Of a DNA stretch of 64,000 nucleotides, positions 27,232-35,879 are shown piece after piece (the first letter of the stretch is position 1; the number at the start of each line of letters is the position of its first letter). Location of the stretch: assembly GCF_018614525.1 (NCBI RefSeq), contig NZ_JAGGOL010000016.1, forward strand, positions 62,001 to 126,000. Reading direction: 5' to 3'. Made by a program: the position numbers and the translations under genes. The notes beneath the pieces are model-generated. The model made no database searches and had not been told where the DNA came from. It saw only the letters and a program-made list of their open reading frames with translations. The stretch comes from Streptomyces sp. ISL-11. GTDB taxonomy: Bacteria > Actinomycetota > Actinomycetes > Streptomycetales > Streptomycetaceae.

Positions 27232-28986
27232 ATGGCAGCCACGGCAGAACCCTCCGACCGGCGGGGCGCGCGGGACCCGGGGGACGGGCAGGGCCTGATG
27301 GACCCGCTCGCCATCGCCACGGAGGCGACCCGCAGCCTCCAGGGCATGTCCACGGAGCTGACCGCGCGCGTGCCGCAGCTCCTGGAGGCCATGCGGTCGG
27401 TGGGCACCGGCCTCGAACTCCACACCACCCTGGAACGGATCGCCCGGACCGCCGCCGAGCTCGCCGACGCCCGCTACGCCGCCATCGGCGTCATCGACTC
27501 CACCGGCGAGGGGCTGGCCGACTTCATCACCCACGGCGTCACCAAGGAGGAGCACGAGCGCATCGGCGCGCTGCCGGACGGCCACCACGGGCTGCTCGGC
27601 GCGCTCATCCACCAGCCGGCCCCGGTGATGCTCGCCGACCTGACGTCGGACCCGCGCTCGTGCGGCTTCCCTGCCCACCACCCGCCGATGCGCAACTTCC
27701 TGGGCGTCCCCATCCGGGTGGACGGCGAGGTCTTCGGCAACCTCTACCTCACCGACAAGCGCGGCGGCACCGAGTTCAACATCGCCGACCTGCACATGGT
27801 GAAGATCCTGGCCGCCGAGGCGGGCATCGCGATCGGCAACGCGCGCGTGCACGAGGAGGGCCGCCAGCGCATGCGCTGGATCGACGGCTCCGTGGCCGTC
27901 ACGACCGCCCTGCTGTCGGGGAGCGACGCCGAGGACGCGCTCGCCGTCGTGGCCGAACAGGCGCGCCGCCTCGCCGACTCCGCCGCCGGCATCGTGCTGC
28001 TGCCGGACAACGACGGAGGGCTGGAGATGGTGGCCGTCTCCGCCGACGACCCCACGGACCTGCTGGGCACGGTGATACCACCGCACAGCCCGGTCGTCTC
28101 CCACCTGCTCGCCGGTGAACCGGTGTTCATCGACGACTCGGCCACCGACCCCCGCATGATCACCGAAGTGGCGCCCCGCTTCGGCCCGAGCATGCTGCTG
28201 CCCCTCAAGAGCGGCGACCGCGTCCTGGGCACCCTCGCGACGCCACGCGCGCGTGGGGCGCGCAAGTACACCGCCGCCGAACGCACGCTGGCCGCGCAGT
28301 TCGCCGCACAGGCCGCGCTGGCGCTCGTCCTGGCCGAGGCACAGCGCGACCGGGAACGGCTGGCCGTCTACGAGGACCGCGACCGGATCGCCCGCGATCT
28401 GCACGACCTGGTCATCCAGCGGTTGTTCGCCACCGGCCTGATGCTGGAGAGCGCGCAGCGCAACGCCGAGGCGCCGGACGTGGGGACGAAGATCGGCCAG
28501 GCCGTGGACGAGCTGGACGTGACCATCCAGGAGATCCGTACGGCCATCTTCGCGCTGCAGCAGGGACCCGCCGAGGCGCCCGCCGGACTGCGCACGCGCG
28601 TCCTGCGGGAGCTCGGCACGGCGGCCGTACCGCTGGGCTTTCAGCCCTCGGCGACCTTCCTCGGACCGGTCGACGCCAAGGTCGGCGAGCTCACCGGCAA
28701 GAACCTCATCGCCGCCCTGCGCGAGGCCCTCTCCAACGCCTTCCGGCACGCGCGCGCGTCCCGGATGGAGGTCGTCGTCGACGCGACGGCCACGCTGCCC
28801 GACGGCAGGGACGCGGTGCGGCTGACCGTCGCCGACGACGGGGTCGGCATCCCCGAGGGCGGGCGGCGCAGCGGGCTGAGGAACCTCGCCAAGCGGGCGG
28901 AGTCGCTCGGCGGCTCCAGTTCGTACGGGCCCGGGCTCGGCGAGGACGGGGGCGGCACACGGGTGGTCTGGGAGGCGCCCCTGTAG
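27232..28986 (+). CDS. DevS-like GAF-GAF sensor histidine kinase
   Basis: 584-aa cytoplasmic sensor kinase with the architecture of mycobacterial DevS/DosT: GAF-1 (about 60-205), GAF-2 (about 220-370), a HisKA_3 dimerisation domain with phospho-acceptor His391 (ARDLHDLVIQRLFATGLML) and a HATPase domain (EALSNAFRHARA, ADDGVGIPEGG). GAF-1 contains GFPAHHPPMRNFLGVPIRV, the segment that holds the haem-ligand His in DevS, so gas or redox sensing is likely. No response regulator is adjacent. ATG 27232 has GGAGG only 1 nt away; ATG 27208 (overlapping cydCD) and 27298 are alternatives. Its position directly behind cydCD suggests linkage to respiration. Confidence 0.85.
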   Translation: MAATAEPSDRRGARDPGDGQGLMDPLAIATEATRSLQGMSTELTARVPQLLEAMRSVGTGLELHTTLERIARTAAELADARYAAIGVIDSTGEGLADFITHGVTKEEHERIGALPDGHHGLLGALIHQPAPVMLADLTSDPRSCGFPAHHPPMRNFLGVPIRVDGEVFGNLYLTDKRGGTEFNIADLHMVKILAAEAGIAIGNARVHEEGRQRMRWIDGSVAVTTALLSGSDAEDALAVVAEQARRLADSAAGIVLLPDNDGGLEMVAVSADDPTDLLGTVIPPHSPVVSHLLAGEPVFIDDSATDPRMITEVAPRFGPSMLLPLKSGDRVLGTLATPRARGARKYTAAERTLAAQFAAQAALALVLAEAQRDRERLAVYEDRDRIARDLHDLVIQRLFATGLMLESAQRNAEAPDVGTKIGQAVDELDVTIQEIRTAIFALQQGPAEAPAGLRTRVLRELGTAAVPLGFQPSATFLGPVDAKVGELTGKNLIAALREALSNAFRHARASRMEVVVDATATLPDGRDAVRLTVADDGVGIPEGGRRSGLRNLAKRAESLGGSSSYGPGLGEDGGGTRVVWEAPL

Positions 28987-29084
28987 CCCGTCCGGCCCGG
29001 TGCCCACCCTGGTGGACGCATCCCTTTCCGCCGAACGGGCCTCAGCGGGCGCGCTCCGCCGGAACCAGGTACACCATCGCCTTC

Positions 29085-30188
29085 ATGCGACGCCCGTACC
29101 GTCCGTATCGCGGACCGCGCCGACTGCGGCGCACCAGTGGTGTGGTTCTGTGCGCGCTCTGCGCCGTGGTCGCCCCGCCGCTCGCCTCCGAGCCGTCGGC
29201 CGCCGTCAGGGCCCCGGAGAGAATGCCGAAAGTCACCTCCGAGGTGTTCCGGCTGGCGGAGGAGGAGGGGCGCACCCGGCAGCGCTACGAGCGGGTGCTG
29301 CGCGCGGCGAAGGAGCAGCGGGCGCGGGCCGAGGTGCTCGAAGAGCTGCTGCGCGGCCGCGACGTGGTCACCGCGACGTTGCTCGAGGACGCCGGGACCG
29401 CCGCCCGCGCGCAGTACCGCACCGGCGGCTTCACCGCCCGCGGCAGCGCCGAGGTGGCCGACGACCCGCTGGAGCTGCTGGCCGTTCAGGCGCCCGCCGT
29501 GCACCGCCGGGCGCGGCTCGGACGGATGCTCGACCAGAACGGCCGTACGAGCCGGAGGCTGGCCGTCGAGTCCCGGTCGCTGGCCGCCTCGCGGCCCGCG
29601 CTCGACAAGGAGCGGGCGCGGCTGCGCGCGGCCGAGCGCTCCGTCGAGAGGCGGCTGGAGGAGGCGCGCGAGGAGCTCGACGCGATGGCCGAGGCGGCCA
29701 TCGGGAGCGGGCACTGCGCGCCGGTGGAGCCACCACCCGTTACCGAGCCGGCGCCCACCGCGGAGAACGACGCGCGGGCGCCGCTGGAGTGGGTGCGCCC
29801 GGTGACGTCATACCAGCTCAGCGCGGGTTTCGGCGGCACCGGCACGAGCTGGGCCAACGGGCATACCGGACAGGATTTCGCCGTGCCCATCGGCACTCCG
29901 GTGCGCGCGGTCGGGGCCGGGACCGTGGTCTCGGTGGGGTGCGGCGGGCCCTTCGGGATCAGCCTGGTGGTCCAGCACGAGGGCGGCTGGTACTCGCAGT
30001 ACGCGCACCTGTCGGCGCTGCTGGCCGCGCCGGGCACGCAGGTACGGGCGGGCCAGTGGATCGGGCTGTCCGGGACCACCGGGAACTCCACCGGCCCGCA
30101 TCTGCATTTCGAGATCCGCACCAGACCCGAGTACGGGTCGGCCGTCGATCCGGTGGCCTGGCTGAAGGCGCGCGGCGTGCGGCTGTAG
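29085..30188 (+). CDS. Secreted M23 peptidase (LytM-type)
   Basis: 367-aa putative cell-wall endopeptidase. A basic N-terminus and one hydrophobic segment (about 17-36) give a signal peptide or anchor; residues 50-215 are a charged coiled coil; the C-terminal domain (240-355) is M23 with zinc ligands HTGQDF and HLHFE (GPHLHFEIRT), so catalysis looks intact. It probably cuts peptidoglycan cross-links or, in EnvC style, regulates an amidase. A dispersed inverted-repeat element begins on the last base of its TAG stop codon. Confidence 0.87.
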   Translation: MRRPYRPYRGPRRLRRTSGVVLCALCAVVAPPLASEPSAAVRAPERMPKVTSEVFRLAEEEGRTRQRYERVLRAAKEQRARAEVLEELLRGRDVVTATLLEDAGTAARAQYRTGGFTARGSAEVADDPLELLAVQAPAVHRRARLGRMLDQNGRTSRRLAVESRSLAASRPALDKERARLRAAERSVERRLEEAREELDAMAEAAIGSGHCAPVEPPPVTEPAPTAENDARAPLEWVRPVTSYQLSAGFGGTGTSWANGHTGQDFAVPIGTPVRAVGAGTVVSVGCGGPFGISLVVQHEGGWYSQYAHLSALLAAPGTQVRAGQWIGLSGTTGNSTGPHLHFEIRTRPEYGSAVDPVAWLKARGVRL

Positions 30189-30384
30189 GCCATGTCGTGC
30201 GCACCACCGCTGCGCGGCGGTGTCCTCAATCGCCGGACGGGCTTGATTCGGCTGAGCTCAGCCGAATCAAGCCCGTTGGGGGCACCCCCAGCGGTAGCTG
30301 GGGGAGATTGAGGACGCGCCCGCAGGGCGCCCGCCGCCGCAGGCGGCAAGACGGCCCGCAGCCGAAGACCCGCCGGACACGGCC
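30188..30384. repeat. Dispersed inverted-repeat element, copy 1 (197 bp)
   Basis: The element is bounded by imperfect 9-bp terminal inverted repeats (GGCCATGTC at 30188-30196 and GACACGGCC at 30376-30384). Its core is a long palindrome reading CTCAATCGCCGGACGGGCTT, TGATTCGGCTGAGCTCAGCC, GAATCAAGCCCGT. The right arm is broken by a 30-nt hairpin-forming insert (GGGGGCACCCCCAGC, then GCTGGGGGAG, about 30275-30305), a second repeat type common in Streptomyces intergenic DNA. Copy 2 is at 60895-61068. It may serve as a bidirectional terminator for the M23 and HAD genes. Confidence 0.75.
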
Positions 30385-30408
30385 TGGACCGCTGCCGGGC
30401 GAGGGCCA

Positions 30409-31287
30409 TCAGGCACGCGCGGCGTGCAGGATCCCCTCGATGACGGCCGCGACGCCGTCCTCGTTGTTGCCGGCGGTGTGGTGCGCGGTGACGGCCAGCA
30501 CCTCGGGGTGGGCGTTGGCCATCGCGTAGGCGGTGCCGGCCCAGTCGAGCATGTCCAGGTCGTTGGGCATGTCGCCGAAGGCCACGACCTCCTCCGGTGC
30601 GATACCGCGCTCGGCGCAGCACTCGGCCAGAGTGCTGGCCTTGCTGACGCCCAGGCCGCTGATCTCCAGCAGGGCGGTCGGGCTGGACCGGGTGAACGAG
30701 CCGTGCGCGCCGCCGGCCTCCCGCGCCAGGGCGAGGAACTCGTCCGGCCCGAGGACGGGGTGGTGGGCGAGCAGCTTGATGATCGGCTCGTCGTAGCCGG
30801 AGTCCTCCGCCAGCAGCTTCTCGGCGGGGGCGATCACCGCGCCCGGGTCGACGTAGAAGGGCGGGTACGCCTCCTCGTAGTGGAACGCCGTCGTGTGCTC
30901 GACGGCGAACGAGGCCCCCGGCGCGGCCGCGCGCACCGCCCGGACGATGGCGAGTGCCTCGGCGCGCGGCAGCGGCCGGACCTTGACCAGGCGGCCGCCG
31001 TCGTGGAGGTCGACGACGGCGGCACCGTTGGCGCAGATCGCCAGGCCGTGGCCGTGCACGTGGCTGCTGACGACGTCCATCCAGCGGGCCGGGCGCCCGG
31101 TGACGAAGAAGACCTCGATGCCGGCGGCCTCGGCCCCGGCGAGAGCGGCGACGGTGCGGTCGGAGACCGTCTTGTCGTCGCGCAGGAGAGTGCCGTCGAG
31201 ATCGGTGGCGATCAGCCGGGTGGTGGCGGCTGGGCGGCGGACGGCCGGGGTCTCGGGCTGCTCGATAGCTGAAGTCACGGGTCCCAT
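30409..31287 (-). CDS. HAD-superfamily (Cof-type) phosphatase
   Basis: 292-aa HAD phosphatase of the Cof/IIB class, probably acting on a sugar phosphate or other small phosphoester. Motifs: [12 protein letters not shown] (nucleophile Asp); II, FVTGRP; III, a Lys near VSKASTL; IV, FGDMPNDLDML. A cap domain lies between motifs II and III. ATG 31287 was chosen, with GTG 31278 close by; the frame extends to 31407 without conserved sequence. A paralogue with the same motifs lies at 47439-48266. Confidence 0.87.
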   Translation of the reverse strand: MGPVTSAIEQPETPAVRRPAATTRLIATDLDGTLLRDDKTVSDRTVAALAGAEAAGIEVFFVTGRPARWMDVVSSHVHGHGLAICANGAAVVDLHDGGRLVKVRPLPRAEALAIVRAVRAAAPGASFAVEHTTAFHYEEAYPPFYVDPGAVIAPAEKLLAEDSGYDEPIIKLLAHHPVLGPDEFLALAREAGGAHGSFTRSSPTALLEISGLGVSKASTLAECCAERGIAPEEVVAFGDMPNDLDMLDWAGTAYAMANAHPEVLAVTAHHTAGNNEDGVAAVIEGILHAARA

Positions 31288-31430
31288 TCTCGTCGACGGG
31301 GCATCCGGGGCGCACAGGCGTACGCCCGGGTACGCGCCTGAGCCCGGGGTGCCACCCCGCTCCGCGCGTGCGACCTGTGTCATACCCCGTGCATAGGCTG
31401 ATGTCATACCCAGCGTCTACGCTCGGTCCC

Positions 31431-32330
31431 ATGCGACTGAGCACCGTGATCCTTCCTGACCGCCGCTGGGCCGAGGGCGGCCGCGCGACTTGGCAGCGAG
31501 CCGAGGAGCTCGGCTTCCACACGGCCTACACCTACGACCACCTGTCCTGGCGCACCTTCCGGGACGGCCCGTGGTTCGGCGCGATACCGACGCTGACGGC
31601 GGCGGCCGGCGTGACCTCCCGGATGCGGCTCGGCACGCTCGTCACCTCCCCCAACTTCCGCCACCCCGTCACGCTCGCCAAGGAGCTCATCTCCCTGGAC
31701 GACATCTCGGGCGGGCGCGTCACCCTCGGCATCGGCGCGGGCGGTTCCGGCTTCGACGCCACGGCGCTGCTCAAGGACGGCCAGGAGCCGTGGACCCCGC
31801 GTGAACGGGCCGACCGCTTCGGAGAGTTCGTCCCCCTGCTCGACCGGCTGCTCACCGAAGACGTCGTCTCCCACGAGGGCGAGCACTACTCGGCGTCCGA
31901 GGTGCGCAACATCCCCGGCTGCGTGCAGCGCCCCCGGCTGCCGTTCGCGGTGGCCGCGACCGGCCCGCGCGGACTCGGCCTCGCCGCCCGTCACGGGCAG
32001 GCGTGGGTGACCACCGGTGACCCGAAGCTGTTCGAGATGGGCACGCCGGAGCAGTCCCGGGCGGCCATCGCCGGGCAGATCGACCGGCTGGGCGTGGCCT
32101 GCGCGAAGATCGACCGGGACCCGGCCGAGCTGGACAAGATCCTGCTGACGGGCTTCGCCCCGGAGCGGCCGCTGGACTCCTTCGACGCCTTCGTCGACTT
32201 CGCGGGCACCTACGCGGAGCTGGGTATCGACGAGATCGTGGTGCACTGGCCGATAGCCGACTCGTTCTTCGCGGCCGATCCTGCGGTCTTCGAGAAGATC
32301 GCCACGGATGGACTCGCGCAGCTGGCCTGA
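31431..32330 (+). CDS. LLM-class flavin-dependent oxidoreductase
   Basis: 299-aa luciferase-like monooxygenase-fold protein binding FMN or F420. Typical stretches: FHTAYTYDHLSW near residue 25, TPLTA-like IPTLTAAAGVTSRMRLGTLV, NFRHPVTLAKELISLDDISG, and RVTLGIGAGG. The substrate is unknown; in actinobacteria such proteins are often F420-dependent. ATG 31431 starts at the conserved MRLSTVILP. It is divergent from the HAD gene across 143 nt and stands alone. Confidence 0.87.
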   Translation: MRLSTVILPDRRWAEGGRATWQRAEELGFHTAYTYDHLSWRTFRDGPWFGAIPTLTAAAGVTSRMRLGTLVTSPNFRHPVTLAKELISLDDISGGRVTLGIGAGGSGFDATALLKDGQEPWTPRERADRFGEFVPLLDRLLTEDVVSHEGEHYSASEVRNIPGCVQRPRLPFAVAATGPRGLGLAARHGQAWVTTGDPKLFEMGTPEQSRAAIAGQIDRLGVACAKIDRDPAELDKILLTGFAPERPLDSFDAFVDFAGTYAELGIDEIVVHWPIADSFFAADPAVFEKIATDGLAQLA

Positions 32331-32513
32331 GGGGGCTCAGAGACGCTGTAAGGACTCGAAGCGACTTGGGGGCCCGGACCGGGCTCCCAGGGCCCCTGAC
32401 GGGATTCCTGGCGTTCTTTGCGCCGCGAGCCCCGCGGACGGCCGGTGAAGAGGGAGAATCGGGGCAGAGGCACGTACTGGGGGCATGGTTCCGCAGAGCC
32501 TTGGAGGTACCCC

Positions 32514-33425
32514 ATGCACCGTTCGTCGAGCACCCGATTCGCTCCCGACCGGGGGCTGACCACCCGCATGGTGGGCACGATGTTCTTCATCGGGCTGCTC
32601 TATGTGGTCTTCGTGGGTGTGCTGGTGGCGCTGCTGCGCGGGGGCTGGCCGATCATCCTGCTCCTCGCCGGCGGCATGTTCATCGCCCAGTTCTGGTTCA
32701 GCGACCGGATCGCGGCCTTCAGCATGGGCGCCCGCGAGGTCACCCCGGAACAGGCGCCCGAGCTGCACGGCGCCGTCGACCGGCTGTGCGCGCTCGCGGA
32801 CATGCCCAAGCCGCGGGTGGCCATCGCCGACAGCGACGTGCCCAATGCCTTCGCCACCGGTCGCAACCGGAAGAACGCCCTGGTGTGCGCGACGACCGGC
32901 CTGATGCGCCGGCTGGAGCCCGAGGAACTGGAGGGCGTCCTCGCGCACGAGCTGTCCCACGTGGCCCACCGCGATGTCGCGGTCATGACCATTGCCTCGT
33001 TCCTCGGCGTGCTGGCCGGCATCATCACCCGCGTCGGGCTGTGGGGCGGCTTCCGCCGGGTGGGCGACCGCGACAGCAGCGCCGCGCTTCTGGTGGTGCT
33101 GATCCCGCTGATCAGCGCCGTCGTCTACGCCATCAGCTTCCTGCTCACCCGGCTGCTGTCCCGCTACCGCGAGCTGTCCGCCGACCGCGCCGGCGCGCTG
33201 CTGACGGGCCGGCCCTCGGCGCTGGCATCGGCGCTCACCAAGGTCACCGGCCAGATGGCCCGCATACCCACCCGGGACCTGCGGCAGGCCGAACCGTTCA
33301 ACGCCTTCTACTTCGCCCCGGCGTTCACCAAGAACAGCATGAGCCGGCTGCTGTCCTCCCACCCGACCCTGGAGCAGCGGCTGGACCAGCTCGGCCGCAT
33401 CTCCGCACAGCTCGGCCGGGCCTGA
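32514..33425 (+). CDS. htpX: HtpX-type membrane zinc metalloprotease
   Basis: 303-aa M48 protease of the inner membrane that removes misfolded membrane proteins. Two helices lie at about 20-60 and two more around 160-215. The zinc motif HELSHVAHRD (HExxH) is near residue 145 and a third ligand Glu lies in RELSADRAGA. The first Met of the conserved protein (ATG 32514, MHRSSST) follows GGAGG, which decides the start. It is 25 nt upstream of pspAB, a frequent actinobacterial pairing linked to envelope stress. Confidence 0.92.
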   Translation: MHRSSSTRFAPDRGLTTRMVGTMFFIGLLYVVFVGVLVALLRGGWPIILLLAGGMFIAQFWFSDRIAAFSMGAREVTPEQAPELHGAVDRLCALADMPKPRVAIADSDVPNAFATGRNRKNALVCATTGLMRRLEPEELEGVLAHELSHVAHRDVAVMTIASFLGVLAGIITRVGLWGGFRRVGDRDSSAALLVVLIPLISAVVYAISFLLTRLLSRYRELSADRAGALLTGRPSALASALTKVTGQMARIPTRDLRQAEPFNAFYFAPAFTKNSMSRLLSSHPTLEQRLDQLGRISAQLGRA

Positions 33426-33450
33426 CCCCTCCCGCGAAGGAGCGTGTCCT

Positions 33451-34041
33451 GTGGGCTTCCTCGACGCCATCCTCGGCCGCAGCAAGCCGGTGCGCCCCGA
33501 TCTGGACCAGCTCTTCGCCCTGCCGTCGGCCGCGGTCACCCTCCAGGCGGGCGCCGGGTTCACCCCCACCGGGCAGGGCTCCGTGTGCTTCGCCAGCGTG
33601 GAGGGCGGCGCCTTCACCCGCCTCCAGCAGGACGTACGGGAGCTGCTGGACGCCGACACCGGGCGCGGTGGCGAGCCCGTGGAGTTCAGCCAGGACGCGT
33701 ACGGCTACACCTGGCTGCTGGCCCGCCAGCCGGCCGACCAGGAGGGCACGGTCGCGCTCGTCAACGACCTGCACGCCGTCAACACCCTGCTCCAGGACGG
33801 CGGTTTCGGACCGCAGCTGCTCTGCTCCCTGCTGGGCTTCCGCGACGCCGGACAGCGCTCGCTGGCCCTCGTCTACCTCTACAAGCGCGGCACGTTCTAC
33901 CCCTTCGCGCCGGTGGCGGGCGGGGGAGACCGGCGGGACAGCGGGCTGGAGCTCCAGGTGCGGGCGCTGCTCGGCGACGATCTGCGGATCGAGGAGGACC
34001 TGGGCCGCTGGTTCCCGGTGTGGGGAGCCCCCGGGCTGTGA
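33451..34041 (+). CDS. pspAB: PspA-associated protein PspAB
   Basis: 196-aa cytosolic protein matching the PspAB family (MGFLDAILGRSKPVRPDLDQ, LQAGAGFTPTGQGSVCFASV, LVNDLHAVNTLLQDGGFGPQ, YLYKRGTFYPFAP). It has no membrane segment. PspAB proteins are genetically linked to HtpX and PspA phage-shock systems; the molecular role is not settled. GTG 33451 with GAAGGAG upstream is the start. It converges with kptA, 30 nt between stops. Confidence 0.85.
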   Translation: MGFLDAILGRSKPVRPDLDQLFALPSAAVTLQAGAGFTPTGQGSVCFASVEGGAFTRLQQDVRELLDADTGRGGEPVEFSQDAYGYTWLLARQPADQEGTVALVNDLHAVNTLLQDGGFGPQLLCSLLGFRDAGQRSLALVYLYKRGTFYPFAPVAGGGDRRDSGLELQVRALLGDDLRIEEDLGRWFPVWGAPGL

Positions 34042-34071
34042 GCTGCCGGCGGCGGGACGCCCCGGTTGCCG

Positions 34072-34614
34072 TCAGCCCGGAACGCGCAGGTATTCGGCCG
34101 GTACGCGCTCGACGAGCCAGACACCGTTCTCGCTGACGTGGAAGGTGTGGCCGGCCCGGTGCATGGCCCCCGCGTCGACGGTGAGCACGACCGCCTTGCC
34201 CCGGCGGGCGCCCACGCGGGTCGCGGTCTCGCGGTCGGCCGACAGATGCACCGCGTGACGGGCCATGGGCCGTAGGCCCTCGGTGCGGATGGCCGCGAGG
34301 GACCGGGCCACCGTGCCGTGGAAGAGCCACGGCGGCGGCTCGGCGACCGGCAGACCCAGGTCCACGGGCACGGAGTGGCCCTGGTTGGCGCGGATGCGGT
34401 CGCCCTCGATGGCGTAGCGCCGCTTGTCGCTGGCGGCGACGACCTCTTCCAGCTCGGCCCGGCTGAAGGAGAAGCCGTGGGCCGCGCTCGCGGTGAGCAG
34501 GCCGTCGACGGGCGTCCACCCGTGCGCGTCGAGCGTGATGCCGATCCGCTCGGGCTCATGGCGCAGGTGCTTGGCCAGGAACTTCGATATGCGGGTGGCC
34601 CGCTGGGTGTCCAT
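34072..34614 (-). CDS. kptA: RNA 2'-phosphotransferase (KptA/Tpt1)
   Basis: 180-aa NAD-dependent RNA 2'-phosphotransferase that removes internal 2'-phosphates from RNA, giving ADP-ribose 1'',2''-cyclic phosphate. The family hallmarks are present: SKFLAKHLRHEPERIGI at the N-terminus, the RIRANQGHS segment, LFHGT and HAVHLSADRETATRVGARRG. In eukaryotes it completes tRNA splicing; bacterial substrates are unclear since no 2'-phosphate-generating ligase is obvious nearby. GAGGAG precedes ATG 34614. It lies 65 nt after the MerR gene and may end that operon. Confidence 0.92.
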   Translation of the reverse strand: MDTQRATRISKFLAKHLRHEPERIGITLDAHGWTPVDGLLTASAAHGFSFSRAELEEVVAASDKRRYAIEGDRIRANQGHSVPVDLGLPVAEPPPWLFHGTVARSLAAIRTEGLRPMARHAVHLSADRETATRVGARRGKAVVLTVDAGAMHRAGHTFHVSENGVWLVERVPAEYLRVPG

Positions 34615-34679
34615 GACCGGCTCCTCACCGCGCTGATCCCCTCGGCCGCGGTCACGGTCCGGGCCGGGCCCTTTCGATC

Positions 34680-35870
34680 CTATTCAGCCGGGCTGGGCGG
34701 CGCCTCCGCGTTTTCGCCGGGGGCGGCCGATGGCTGGGGTGGGGGCGGGGTCCCGGGCGGAGTCAACGCTTCAGGGGGCTGGCCCGGTGTCCCGGGCGCC
34801 TCTGCCGTACCTGCGGTACCTGCCGTACCCAGCGTCCCTGCGGTCCCCGCCGTACCCGCCGTCCCCGCCGTCCCTGTCGTCCGCGCCGCGCCCGGCTGGA
34901 TCAGCGCGTCCATCGTGCGGGCCTGGACCTCGCGTTCGGCGGCGGCCGCGATGAACGCCTCCGTGCTGTCCGGGCCCACCAGCGCGCGGACCGCCCGGAC
35001 GGTCCGTACGGGCAGCCGGACGTCCTCGCGGGCGGTGTCGGCGTCCGGGGCGGCGCCGGGGCCGTCCGCGCGCCGTTCGGCAGCCGCGGGAGGCAGCACG
35101 TCGACTCCGGCCGCCGCTCCCAGATGCCGGTGCAGATAGCGGGTGGCCAAGGTCCGCATCGCGCGGGCGAGTTCGGCGTCGACGGTCTGCTGGGCCAGGG
35201 GGCGCAGGCGGCGCACCAGGGCGGCGGCCTCGGTGGCCTCCTCGTCCGTCGGCGGGTGGTCGAAGTAGGGCTGGAAGACATGCTCGGTCGTGAAGTCGAG
35301 GAAGCGCCCGGCGATGTGCTCGACCTGGGTGCGCAGCTCACGCAGATGCCCGGAGATGGCGAGCAGCGGCACCCCGGCCAGGTGCAGCTCGGCGGCGACG
35401 GACAGCTCGCGCGGGCTCGGCACGAGGAACTCGTCCGGTGCGCCCGGCACACGGACGAGCACACCGAGCTCCACCGCGTCGTCGACGGCGTCGTCGTCCC
35501 GTACGCCGCCGAACCGCTGATCCAGCTCCGCGCGGGTGACCCGTTCGGCCGTCTCGTCGGTCCACGGTCCGTCGACCTCGGCGACCAGCCCGAGGACGCC
35601 GCCGAGGCCGCGGCCGGTGTCCCAGGCGTCCAGGAGCTCCTTGATGCTGGCCAGGGTGTAGCCGCGGTCGAGGAGCCCCGAGATCTGACGCAGCCGGGCC
35701 AGGTGCGGGTCCCCGTACACGTTGGCCCGGCCGCGCCGCTCCGGCTTGGGCAGCAGCCCGCGGTCCTGGTAGGCCCGGATCGTGCGGACCGTGGCGCCGC
35801 TGTGGTGGGCCAGATCCTCGATGCGGTACTCGGCCGCCGGCCGCTCGGGATGTTCGGACCGCTGGTTCAC
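34680..35870 (-). CDS. MerR-family regulator with Pro/Gly/Thr-rich tail
   Basis: 396-aa MerR-type regulator. The helix-turn-helix lies at about 15-85 (YRIEDLAHHSGATVRTIRAY, QDRGLLPKPERRGRANVYGD), followed by a helical effector domain to about 300. The last 80 residues are low complexity (TAGTAGTAGT, then Pro-rich), encoded by degenerate 9-bp repeats at about 34798-34880. GTG 35870 has AAGGAG 6 nt upstream, overlapping the TAA of the preceding gene, so translation is coupled. It probably regulates the operon it belongs to. Confidence 0.85.
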   Translation of the reverse strand: MNQRSEHPERPAAEYRIEDLAHHSGATVRTIRAYQDRGLLPKPERRGRANVYGDPHLARLRQISGLLDRGYTLASIKELLDAWDTGRGLGGVLGLVAEVDGPWTDETAERVTRAELDQRFGGVRDDDAVDDAVELGVLVRVPGAPDEFLVPSPRELSVAAELHLAGVPLLAISGHLRELRTQVEHIAGRFLDFTTEHVFQPYFDHPPTDEEATEAAALVRRLRPLAQQTVDAELARAMRTLATRYLHRHLGAAAGVDVLPPAAAERRADGPGAAPDADTAREDVRLPVRTVRAVRALVGPDSTEAFIAAAAEREVQARTMDALIQPGAARTTGTAGTAGTAGTAGTLGTAGTAGTAEAPGTPGQPPEALTPPGTPPPPQPSAAPGENAEAPPSPAE

Positions 35871-35879
35871 GGCAGCTCC

